This document shows positions 1 to 6,055 of a DNA stretch of 16,118 nt, piece by piece. The DNA is from JBGPEQ01 sp035518775 (lineage in GTDB: Bacteria > Pseudomonadota > Alphaproteobacteria > Dongiales > Dongiaceae). Under the pieces are notes generated by a model, which saw only the letters and a list, made by a program, of their open reading frames with translations, was not told the origin of the DNA and did no database searches. Both the position numbers and the translations under genes were made by a program. The stretch lies in contig DATIXH010000448.1 of NCBI GenBank assembly GCA_035518775.1, forward strand, positions 1 through 16,118, in the 5' to 3' direction. How positions within the stretch are numbered: the first letter of the stretch is position 1; each line of letters starts with the position of its first letter.

Positions 1-2
1 TG

Positions 3-119
3 ACCACCGATCCCGCCGCCGCTGGCGCGGCGCCGCCCCTCTCGCTCGTCGACCGCCTCGGCGCGGCCGTGCGGTCCGGAGCGCGTCAGCTCTGGCAGGA
101 GGTCAGCGCCGCGTTCTGA
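3..119 (+). CDS. 3' end of an unidentified protein gene (partial)
   Basis: An open plus-strand frame enters at the window edge and ends with TGA at 117-119. The 38 visible residues begin TTDPAAAGAAPPLSLVDRLG and finish RQLWQEVSAAF. This is an Ala/Pro-rich linker followed by what looks like a short amphipathic helix, consistent with a protein C-terminus, but no family can be recognised from so little. The gene converges on the aminotransferase gene, whose stop lies 13 bp beyond. Reading is supported only by the open frame, the high G/C third positions and the tidy gap to the next gene. If the base before the window is A, the first codon would be ATG and this would be a tiny complete ORF, which seems less likely. 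Confidence 0.4.
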   Translation, partial: TTDPAAAGAAPPLSLVDRLGAAVRSGARQLWQEVSAAF

Positions 120-132
120 GGTGCCGCCGCTC

Positions 133-1320
133 TCACGCCGCCGCGCTCTTCGCCATGAAGCGCTTGATGTTGCGCACGGCCTGCCGTAGCCGCTCGCGGT
201 TCTCGACCAGCGCGATGCGCACATAGCCCTCGCCGTATTCGCCGAAGCCGAGGCCCGGCGCCACCGCCACCTTGGCGTCGGCGAGCAGCAGCTTCGAGAA
301 CTCGACGCTGCCGAGATTGCCGAAGCGCTCGGGGATCTTCGCCCAGGCGAACATCGACGCCCGCGGAGACGGCACGGTCCAGCCGGCCTGCGCCAGCCCC
401 TCGATCAGCACGTCGCGCCGCTGGCGATAGCGCTGGCGCATCTCGTCGATGCAGTCCTGCGGACCGTTGAGGGCGGCCGTCGCCGCCACCTGGATCGGCG
501 TGAAAGCGCCGTAGTCGAGGTAGGATTTCACCCGCGCCAGCGCCGCGATCAGCCGCTTGCTGCCGACCGCGAAGCCGATGCGCCAGCCGGCCATGGAATA
601 GGTTTTGGAGAGCGAGGAGAACTCGATCGCCACCTCCTTCGCCCCCGGCACCTGCAGGATCGAGGGCGGCGGGTCGTCGTCGAAATACACTTCGGCATAG
701 GCCACGTCCGACAGCAGGATGATGTCGTGCCGGCGCGCGAACTCGACCAGCTCGCGGTAGAAGTCGAGGGTTACGGTCTGCGCCGTGGGATTGGCAGGGA
801 AGTTCACCACCAGCGCCGTCGGCGGCGGCACGCTGCCATGCATGGCCCGCTTCAGCCCGGCCATGAAGTCGGCGTTCGGTCCGACCGCGATGTTGCGGAT
901 CGAGGCCCCCGCCAGGATGAAGCCGAAGGCATGGATGGGATAGCAGGGATTGGGCACCAGAATGGTGTCGCCCGGCGCCGTGATGGCCTGGGCGAAATTG
1001 GCGAAGCCTTCCTTGGAGCCGAGCGTGACGATCACCTCGCTGTCGGGGTCGAGCGTCACGTTGAACCGCCGCGCATAGTAGGCGGCATAGGCGCGCCGCA
1101 GACCGTGGATGCCGCGCGAGCTGGAATAGCCGTGCACCCGCGGGTTCCTGAGCGTCTCCGTCAGCTTCTCGATGACATGCGCGGGCGGGGCCGCGTCCGG
1201 GTTGCCCATGCCGAGATCGATGACGTCTTCCCCGCGCGCCCGTGCCGCCGCCTTCATGGCGTTGACTTCCGCGAACACGTATGGCGGCAGGCGGCGGATG
1301 CGGTAGAACTCTTGCGGCAT
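133..1320 (-). CDS. alaC: AlaC-type PLP-dependent aminotransferase (fold type I)
   Basis: The 395-residue protein closely matches the E. coli AlaC (YfdZ) alanine/glutamate-pyruvate aminotransferase subfamily along its whole length. The same group is often labelled LL-diaminopimelate aminotransferase. It would move an amino group between alanine and 2-oxoglutarate in the cytoplasm. Visible landmarks are the N-terminal RIRRLPPYVF, the GYSSSRG substrate loop (64-70), NPT with N177 and SDVAYAE with D205 and Y208 around the cofactor. SLSKTYSMAGWR carries the Schiff-base lysine K239 and phosphate-binding R247. VRIALVEN has the carboxylate-binding R368. The ATG at 1320 has GGAGA about nine bases upstream and gives the family's usual N-terminus. 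It lies 100 bp after the membrane-protein gene on the same strand and may have its own promoter. Fold and class are certain. AlaC versus a related specificity is inferred from similarity. Confidence 0.88.
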   Translation of the reverse strand: MPQEFYRIRRLPPYVFAEVNAMKAAARARGEDVIDLGMGNPDAAPPAHVIEKLTETLRNPRVHGYSSSRGIHGLRRAYAAYYARRFNVTLDPDSEVIVTLGSKEGFANFAQAITAPGDTILVPNPCYPIHAFGFILAGASIRNIAVGPNADFMAGLKRAMHGSVPPPTALVVNFPANPTAQTVTLDFYRELVEFARRHDIILLSDVAYAEVYFDDDPPPSILQVPGAKEVAIEFSSLSKTYSMAGWRIGFAVGSKRLIAALARVKSYLDYGAFTPIQVAATAALNGPQDCIDEMRQRYRQRRDVLIEGLAQAGWTVPSPRASMFAWAKIPERFGNLGSVEFSKLLLADAKVAVAPGLGFGEYGEGYVRIALVENRERLRQAVRNIKRFMAKSAAA

Positions 1321-1420
1321 TGGTTAACGGTCTCCGGACGGTCGTAGCCGCGCCACCCTACGCGAGCGCGCGTCGAATCCCAACGGTCTTGCAGGGTTGC
1401 GGCAAAGTTGAGGCAGGACG

Positions 1421-2197
1421 TCAGCGGCCGGACCGGACGCGGCGCATCACCCAAAGCGAGCAGCCCTGGATCGCCAGCGCGATGGCGATCGCGATCGCAA
1501 AACCCCCGGCGATACCGGCTCGATCGATCGTGGCGGCAAGGGCGAAGAAGAATCCCGTGAAGGCGAAGAGTCCAAGCAACAGGCCCAAGAGCACTTGCTG
1601 CGCGGCCGCGCCACTCTGCAGCCGGTGGGCGAACAGGGTAAGGACGGCGGCGAAGACCGGGAAGGTGGCCAGCAGCCCGCTCAGCCGCGGTCCCAGCAGC
1701 GGGGCCGCGGCGGTCAGCCCCACCACCAACGCCGTGGCCACGATCATGCGCGCCGGGATGTCCCAGCGCGGCAACGCCAGCGCGTCGAACGACGTCAGTC
1801 TCCCCCGCGGCAGCAGAAGGATGGCCAGTCCGAGCGCCGCTACGGCTGCGGGCAACAGGATCGGCAATGGCAATCGCGCTGTCTGCAGCACGGCAGCGCT
1901 CACGGCAAACGCAGCCGAACCGAGGGCCAGCGCAAACGGCCAGCGCAGCGCGGCCGCGGCCCGGCCATAGGCGATGCAGAAGCAGGCCTGGGCCGCCGCG
2001 CCGCCCAGCGATCCCGCGGCGGCGGCGGCCGCGAAGTCGGTCCCGTGATCGAGCGCCAGGAAGAAGGCGATCGGCCCGGAGGTGAGCGGCAGCCCCACCA
2101 GCCAGCCGCCGACCGCCTCGCCCCAGCGCCGCCCTGCCCAGCTCGCCGCCAGGATGAGGAGGGGCGTGAGCGCGATTTTCAGGGTCAGTGTGCTCAT
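1421..2197 (-). CDS. Polytopic membrane protein with two repeated halves, unknown family
   Basis: The 258-residue protein is almost entirely hydrophobic, with about eight membrane-spanning stretches and a basic tail (MRRVRSGR). I do not recognise the family. Its two halves look homologous. WGEAVGGWLVGLPLTSGPIA (25-44) aligns without gaps, at a constant offset of 143 residues, with LGPRLSGLLATFPVFAAVLT (168-187). Matching residues include G26/G169, G31/G174, L33/L176, P37/P180, G62/G205 and G66/G209. Such internal duplication is typical of small transporters. The gene starts 21 bp after the psuG stop on the same strand, so co-transcription with psuK and psuG is likely. That makes nucleoside or pyrimidine transport a reasonable guess, although it does not resemble the NupC-type PsuT known from enterobacteria. 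The start at 2197 places a hydrophobic helix right at the N-terminus. Function is unproven. Confidence 0.75.
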   Translation of the reverse strand: MSTLTLKIALTPLLILAASWAGRRWGEAVGGWLVGLPLTSGPIAFFLALDHGTDFAAAAAAGSLGGAAAQACFCIAYGRAAAALRWPFALALGSAAFAVSAAVLQTARLPLPILLPAAVAALGLAILLLPRGRLTSFDALALPRWDIPARMIVATALVVGLTAAAPLLGPRLSGLLATFPVFAAVLTLFAHRLQSGAAAQQVLLGLLLGLFAFTGFFFALAATIDRAGIAGGFAIAIAIALAIQGCSLWVMRRVRSGR

Positions 2198-2218
2198 GCG
2201 CCGCCTGACTGCGGGGCG

Positions 2219-3142
2219 TCAGGCCGTACTCGTCAGCCGCGCATAGGCGACCGCGATCTCCGCTGCCAGGCGCGCGTTGTTCTCGACCAGGGCGATGTTG
2301 GCCGTCAGGCTGGCCCCGCCGGTGATCTCGTTCACCTTGGCCAGCATGAACGGCGTCGCTTCCTTTCCGCCGATCCCGCGCGCTTTCATCTCCTGGAGCG
2401 CCGCTGCGATCGCGCGGTCGATCGTCGCCGCCGGGATTTCGTCCGCCGGCGGAATCGGATTGGCGATGCTGAGGCCGCCGCCGATGCCGAGCGACCATTT
2501 CGCCTGCATCATCGTCGCGATGGCGGCCGCGCTGTCGAGCCGCAGCGGCGCCCTGTGCCCGCTGCTGCGCGAGTAGAACGCTGGGAATTCGTCCGCCCGA
2601 TACACCAGCACGGGCACCGACAGCGTCTCCAGCTGCTCCAGCGTGGCGCCGATGTCGAGGATCGACTTCACGCCCGCCGAGACCACCGCGACGCTGGTCG
2701 TCGCCAGCTCCGTCAGATCGGCCGAGATATCGAAGTTCTCGCCCGCGCCCCGATGCACGCCGCCGATGCCGCCGGTCGCGAACACGCGAATACCTGCGAG
2801 CGCGGCGATGCGCATGGTGGCGGCGACCGTCGTGGCGCCGTGAGCGCGCGTCGCCACCAGGTACGGGATGTCGCGGGTGCCGGCCTTCGCCACCCGCTCG
2901 CCGCGGGCCAGCAGCTCCAGCTCCGCCGCGCCGAGCCCCACCTTCAGGCGCCCGCCGATGATGGCGATGGTCGCCGGCACGGCGCCACCGGCCCGCACGA
3001 TCCCCTCGACGTTTCGCGCCATTGCCAGATTCTGCGGATAGGGCATGCCATGGGCGATGATCGTCGACTCCAGCGCCACGACCGGGCGGCCCGCGCTCGA
3101 CGCATCGCAGACCTGCGGCGCAATGTCCAGGAATTCATTCAT
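2219..3142 (-). CDS. psuG: Pseudouridine-5'-phosphate glycosidase
   Basis: The 307-residue protein has the length and motifs of PsuG (312 residues in E. coli). The enzyme reversibly cleaves the C-C glycosidic bond of pseudouridine 5'-phosphate to uracil and ribose 5-phosphate. VVALESTIIAHGMPYPQN carries the catalytic glutamate (E25). GAVPATIAIIGGRLKVGL, FATGGIGGVHRG and FDISADL (D139, metal site) follow. SAGVKSILD holds the lysine (K159) that forms the ribose Schiff base, and ANPIP and GKEATPF complete the active site. The chosen ATG at 3142 gives the family N-terminus. A start 26 codons earlier at 3220 is open, but those codons are only translation of an intergenic palindromic repeat. The ribosome binding site before 3142 is weak. 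psuK lies 111 bp upstream and a membrane protein 21 bp downstream, all on the minus strand. Confidence 0.95.
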   Translation of the reverse strand: MNEFLDIAPQVCDASSAGRPVVALESTIIAHGMPYPQNLAMARNVEGIVRAGGAVPATIAIIGGRLKVGLGAAELELLARGERVAKAGTRDIPYLVATRAHGATTVAATMRIAALAGIRVFATGGIGGVHRGAGENFDISADLTELATTSVAVVSAGVKSILDIGATLEQLETLSVPVLVYRADEFPAFYSRSSGHRAPLRLDSAAAIATMMQAKWSLGIGGGLSIANPIPPADEIPAATIDRAIAAALQEMKARGIGGKEATPFMLAKVNEITGGASLTANIALVENNARLAAEIAVAYARLTSTA

Positions 3143-3181
3143 AGGATTGCTTACGCCGTTGTCTAGTTCGTCTGCTCGCTT

Positions 3182-3199
3182 TTCCCGCTTTCGCGGGAA
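3182..3199. repeat. Dispersed palindromic repeat, perfect 7-bp arms
   Basis: TTCCCGC (3182-3188) and GCGGGAA (3193-3199) flank a 4-base TTTC loop, followed by CGAC. This is the short hairpin repeat found in intergenic DNA of many alpha- and betaproteobacteria, usually met as TTCCCGCGAAAGCGGGAA. Here it lies between psuK and psuG, where it could form a hairpin in the bicistronic message and affect the psuG:psuK ratio or mRNA stability. It also explains the spurious FPRKREK N-terminal extension open upstream of psuG. Confidence 0.75.
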
Positions 3200-3240
3200 C
3201 GACAAGAAAGAGGTTCGCAAAAAATGAAAATCCGCAACGC

Positions 3241-3267
3241 GACCCCGTGAGGGTTAGGGTGAGGGCG
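3241..3267 (-). repeat. Dispersed CCCTCACCCTAACCCTC-type repeat overlapping the psuK stop
   Basis: Read on the minus strand, the segment gives CCCTCACCCTAACCCTCACG. This is a version of an intergenic repeat widespread in proteobacterial genomes. The psuK stop codon (TAA at 3256-3254) and its last two codons fall inside it, so the repeat forms the current 3' end of psuK. The assignment to a repeat family is from memory of the motif and would need a genome-wide count. Confidence 0.55.
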
Positions 3268-4219
3268 GGCGCCTCCGAAGGCAACGGCGAATCGCCCGCT
3301 CGCTCAGCCGGGGATTGACGGAGTGCTCGCAGGCCAGCGTCAGCGCCGCCGCCGCTTGGCCATAGCGGGCCGCCGCCGCCAGGTCGTGCCCGCGCAGCAG
3401 GCCGTACAGCGTTCCCGCCACCGCCGCATCGCCGGCGCCGGTCGCCTCCACCACCCGCGCCGGCAGGGCCGGTACGATGCGCGCCGTCGCTCCGTCGGAG
3501 ACGAACATTCCCCGCCGCCCCAAGCCGATGCCGACGTTCCCCACGCCCAGCGCATGGAGCCGGCGCGCCGCCGCCGCCAGTCCGGCGCTGCCGGTCAACG
3601 CCGCCGCCTCCGCCCGGTTGCAGAACAGCGCGTAGAGCGGGCGGCGCCGCGCCAGCAGCCGCTTCAGCTTGCCGCCCTTCGGCACCGAGACGGTCTCGAT
3701 CGCCAGCCGCAGGTCGTGGGCCGCGGCAAAGCCGATCAACCAGTCGAGCGGCTCGATCGCCAGGTTGCTGTCGGCGACGATGAGGTCGGCCCTCGCCAGC
3801 AGCGCCTGCTGCGCCGCCAGCCGGCGCGATGTCAGCCGCTCCAGGATGCCCATCGCCGCGATCCCCACGATCAGCTCGCCGCTCGCGTCGAGCGCCGCCT
3901 GATAGCTGCCGGTCGCGCCCGCGCCGCGCATGACGCCCCGCATATCGACGCCTGCCGCCGCGGTGGCGGCCAGCAGCTGCTCGCCGAAGGCATCGCGCCC
4001 GACGGCGCTCACCAGCGCGGCGCCGAGGCCGAGCCGCGCCAGGTTCTCGGCGATGTTGCGGGCCACGCCGCCGGGCGCCAGCACGGCCGCGCCGGGGTTG
4101 GAGCTGCCCATCGCCGTCCGTCCGGCGATGCGGCCTTTGATATCGATGTTGGCGCCGCCGATGCAGACGATGCGAACGGGCTTGCGGGGCCGCGCGGGCT
4201 GCGACAACAGTGCCTCCAC
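3254..4219 (-). CDS. psuK: Pseudouridine kinase (PfkB-family sugar kinase)
   Basis: The 321-residue ribokinase/PfkB-fold kinase is predicted to phosphorylate pseudouridine at the 5' position with ATP, supplying the substrate for PsuG. IVCIGGANIDIKG (18-29) is the N-terminal strand and substrate region. SNPG (40-43) and the PfkB signature GGVARNIAENLARLG (50-64) follow. IVADSNLAIEPLDWL resembles the E. coli PsuK segment IVADCNISEEALAWI. ATGAGDAAVAGT (259-270) holds the anion hole and catalytic base D264, and CEHSVNPRLS (297-306) matches CEYTNNPDLS of E. coli PsuK. The start is GTG at 4219 with GAGAGGA about 11 bases upstream. The Arg/Pro-rich tail RRCLRRRPPSP ends inside a dispersed repeat. 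It is the first gene of the apparent psuK-psuG-membrane protein cluster. Substrate assignment rests on the adjacent psuG plus sequence resemblance. Confidence 0.92.
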   Translation of the reverse strand: MEALLSQPARPRKPVRIVCIGGANIDIKGRIAGRTAMGSSNPGAAVLAPGGVARNIAENLARLGLGAALVSAVGRDAFGEQLLAATAAAGVDMRGVMRGAGATGSYQAALDASGELIVGIAAMGILERLTSRRLAAQQALLARADLIVADSNLAIEPLDWLIGFAAAHDLRLAIETVSVPKGGKLKRLLARRRPLYALFCNRAEAAALTGSAGLAAAARRLHALGVGNVGIGLGRRGMFVSDGATARIVPALPARVVEATGAGDAAVAGTLYGLLRGHDLAAAARYGQAAAALTLACEHSVNPRLSERAIRRCLRRRPPSP

Positions 4220-4267
4220 GAAATGCGCGATCCTCTCTCATAGCCGACGACGCCGGGAAAGCCGAGC

Positions 4268-4444
4268 ATGAGCATCGCAGTGCGTCCGGCGGCGCCGGCC
4301 GATCTTCCCGCCTCGCGCTGGCCCGCGGCTGCAGCCGGATCCAGCTGGAACACGCTCGAGGGCCGTCCGGATCGCGGCTTCGGACGGCGCGGCCGCCGGA
4401 CCGTCATAGTGCACCTCCATCCCGCCGAAGAGGGCGACGAGAGC
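4268..4444. pseudogene. Possible scrambled remnant of a GNAT acetyltransferase
   Basis: Three short stretches look like parts of one GNAT N-acetyltransferase but do not form one reading frame. On the plus strand, 4268-4312 encodes MSIAVRPAAPADLPA, a typical GNAT N-terminus. In another plus frame, 4309-4359 encodes RLALARGCSRIQLEHAR, like the GNAT segment before the last strand. On the minus strand, 4444 down to 4349 encodes ALVALFGGMEVHYDGPAAAP and onward to ALERV, like the helix that normally follows the N-terminal strand. The pieces suggest an internal deletion and an inversion with a breakpoint near the CTCGAG at 4355-4360. Each piece is short and found by eye, so chance resemblance in GC-rich DNA is a real alternative. 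The stretch lies between divergent psuK and the sulfotransferase-like gene and must also hold their promoters. Confidence 0.3.
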
Positions 4445-4492
4445 GCCCAATCCGGCGTTCCCGCCGGCCCGCTTCTGCGCTAGGACTGCGGC

Positions 4493-5221
4493 ATGAAGAT
4501 GCTGTTCGTCCTCGGCTATCGGCGCAGTGCCACGACGGCGCTGGCGGATCAGGTCCACGAGCACCCAAGCGTGCACTACTTCAGCGGCGGGATCCGCCTG
4601 AGCGGCGTCGCCCGCCTCGAATTCCATCTGTTCGACCTGATCGACCGTTCGCCGGCGCAGTATGCGGAGTTGGTCCGCCAGCATAGCGGCGGCCCGCCCA
4701 GCGGCGATCCCACCGCCGATGCCGAGGCGATCTTCGCCCGCTGCACGCACCCGGTCGGGCTGGTGAAGTCGACGCGCCTGCTGATGTCGGCGGCGGCCTG
4801 GGGGCGCTTCAAGGCATGGGCTGCAGCCACGGCGCACGAGGTCTGGCTGCTTGGCATCACGCGTTTTCCTTTGGATGCGCTCAGTTCTGACAACAGGAAC
4901 TTCGCGACCCGCGCGATTCCCGATGATCGCGTCCGCCGCCTCGATACCGCCCAAGAGGTGTGGAGCGAGGCCTACGAACGCCTGCTCGACGACACGGCCT
5001 TCGCCACGGCGACCAAGATTCTGCGCGTCGAGGACATCATCGAACGCCCCGTTGAGCGGATCCAGGGCGTGGCGAGTTGGCTGGGCATCGCCCCCTACAG
5101 CCGGTTCATTCCATGGCAGCCCGTTAACCGAGACCGTTGGCGCGCCGACCCGGCCTTCACCGGTTTCACGGTGAAGCCGGCAACCCGCGAGATCGCCCGC
5201 CGCCTCGGCTACGAGCTGTAG
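4493..5221 (+). CDS. Small sulfotransferase-family protein
   Basis: The 242-residue protein has the layout of PAPS-dependent sulfotransferases (P-loop fold). The N-terminal MLFVLGYRRSATTALADQV (3-21) matches the 5'-phosphosulfate-binding loop, usually YPRSGTT, with alanine replacing glycine. WLLGITRFPLDALSSD (118-133) matches the 3'-phosphate-binding motif, with R124 and S131/S132. RVEDIIERPVERIQGVASWLGI (178-199) matches the conserved acidic and FLGL-like segment near the C-terminus. It would transfer a sulfuryl group to an unknown acceptor in the cytoplasm. The ATG at 4493 has AGGA seven bases upstream; the next in-frame ATG at 4499 is spaced worse. It stands alone, divergent from psuK and converging on the lipoprotein gene with 6 bp between stops, so context gives no acceptor. 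Family fairly sure, substrate unknown. Confidence 0.75.
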   Translation: MKMLFVLGYRRSATTALADQVHEHPSVHYFSGGIRLSGVARLEFHLFDLIDRSPAQYAELVRQHSGGPPSGDPTADAEAIFARCTHPVGLVKSTRLLMSAAAWGRFKAWAAATAHEVWLLGITRFPLDALSSDNRNFATRAIPDDRVRRLDTAQEVWSEAYERLLDDTAFATATKILRVEDIIERPVERIQGVASWLGIAPYSRFIPWQPVNRDRWRADPAFTGFTVKPATREIARRLGYEL

Positions 5222-5227
5222 CGTCGT

Positions 5228-5764
5228 TCACCCCGCCGCCGGCGGCGGAGCCGCTACCTCGACCATGCGCTCGCTCGGGCCCTCGCCCAGGTAGACGCGC
5301 ACCTTCCACAGCTGCCAGGCCGTCCGATAGGCCGCCATATCCGGCACATGGATGAGGGCGGTGCTGGCCACCCCCGCCGGATAGTCGGGCTGGCGGGCGT
5401 CGCCGAGCGGGAAGCCGAAGCCGAGGCCGACGCCGACCCCGCTGCCGCCCCAGCAGCAGCCGCCGCTGCCGCCGCCGACCCCGACGCCCACGGTCGGCTG
5501 GCCGTAGTAGTAGCCGCCCTGTTGGGTCAGGTGCTCACGGTCGATCTGGTAGGCGAGGTAGAGGTGGCCGTCCGGCGCCGCCAGTTCCACCCGGGTGACC
5601 GGTTGCGGGTCGGTGACTTGCACTTTCACCGTATCCTGCTCACTTCCGGAGAAACTGGTAACCACCGGGTCTACGGGGGCGGTAGCATGGCCGTGGGAGC
5701 CCGTATTATTGGCGCAGGACGCCGTTAGGAAAGCGGAAATCAATATTAAGATCGGGGTTTTCAT
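5228..5764 (-). CDS. Glycine-rich putative lipoprotein, hypothetical
   Basis: The 178-residue protein begins MKTPILILISAFLTASCANN, a classical lipoprotein signal peptide with the candidate lipidated cysteine C17. The -3 position is Thr rather than Leu, so the lipobox is slightly off consensus. A polar stretch follows (DTVKVQVTDPQPVTRVELAA) with alternating beta-like residues. Next is a Gly-rich segment centred on GGCCWGG with GVGVG on both sides, then FGFPLGD, another beta/alpha region (MAAYRTAWQLWKVRVYLGEG), and a Pro/Ala tail. No family is recognised; it is probably an envelope protein anchored in a membrane. The ATG at 5764 is chosen because it places the signal peptide at the terminus. 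Longer in-frame starts up to 5968 would bury it. GGAA lies about seven bases upstream. It is divergent from glnD and its stop is 6 bp from the sulfotransferase-like stop. Confidence 0.72.
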   Translation of the reverse strand: MKTPILILISAFLTASCANNTGSHGHATAPVDPVVTSFSGSEQDTVKVQVTDPQPVTRVELAAPDGHLYLAYQIDREHLTQQGGYYYGQPTVGVGVGGGSGGCCWGGSGVGVGLGFGFPLGDARQPDYPAGVASTALIHVPDMAAYRTAWQLWKVRVYLGEGPSERMVEVAAPPPAAG

Positions 5765-6055
5765 GGGCGATTCCACGGGTTGTTGGCGAATTTTGGGCCC
5801 TCGGCGGCCCGGAATCCCCGGTTCTTCCCCCAAAATACCGGGGTTTGTGCCATAGTGCGCCCGTCCTGCGGCCGAAAGCGACGGTGCGGTGGGTGTTTCC
5901 TGTGATCTGGGATGAGTCTCGGACGATAATGGGGTCGATGTCGATAAGTAATCGCAACGACGGAGCAAGCGCGGTCAACGCGCCAGGCTGTGCCCACATT
6001 CGCTGGTGCGTCCGCTCTCGCCTCGCTATTCCTGAAGCCCCGGGAGCCGAGCCTC
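5765..6055. other. Divergent spacer between the lipoprotein gene and glnD
   Basis: This 291-bp spacer must carry the promoters of both flanking genes. A hairpin of CCCCGGT (5816-5822) and ACCGGGG (5837-5843) with a 14-base loop lies in the likely 5' leader of the lipoprotein gene. GATAAT at 5925-5930 resembles a -10 box for glnD, but no convincing -35 box sits at the right distance. No NtrC or IHF site could be recognised. Confidence 0.4.

Noticed and set aside
1595..3166. Over 500-codon plus-strand frame opposite the membrane protein and psuG
   Set aside because: It is Arg/Gln/Gly-rich low-complexity product typical of antisense frames, and it overlaps two supported genes.
3143..3220. In-frame upstream start adding 26 residues (FPRKREK) to PsuG
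   Set aside because: The extra codons are translation of an intergenic hairpin repeat, and the family N-terminus is reached from the ATG at 3142.
5990..6055. Upstream ATG adding 22 residues to GlnD
   Set aside because: The ATG at 6056 has a better-placed purine-rich site. The extension has no family-like sequence, though it cannot be excluded.
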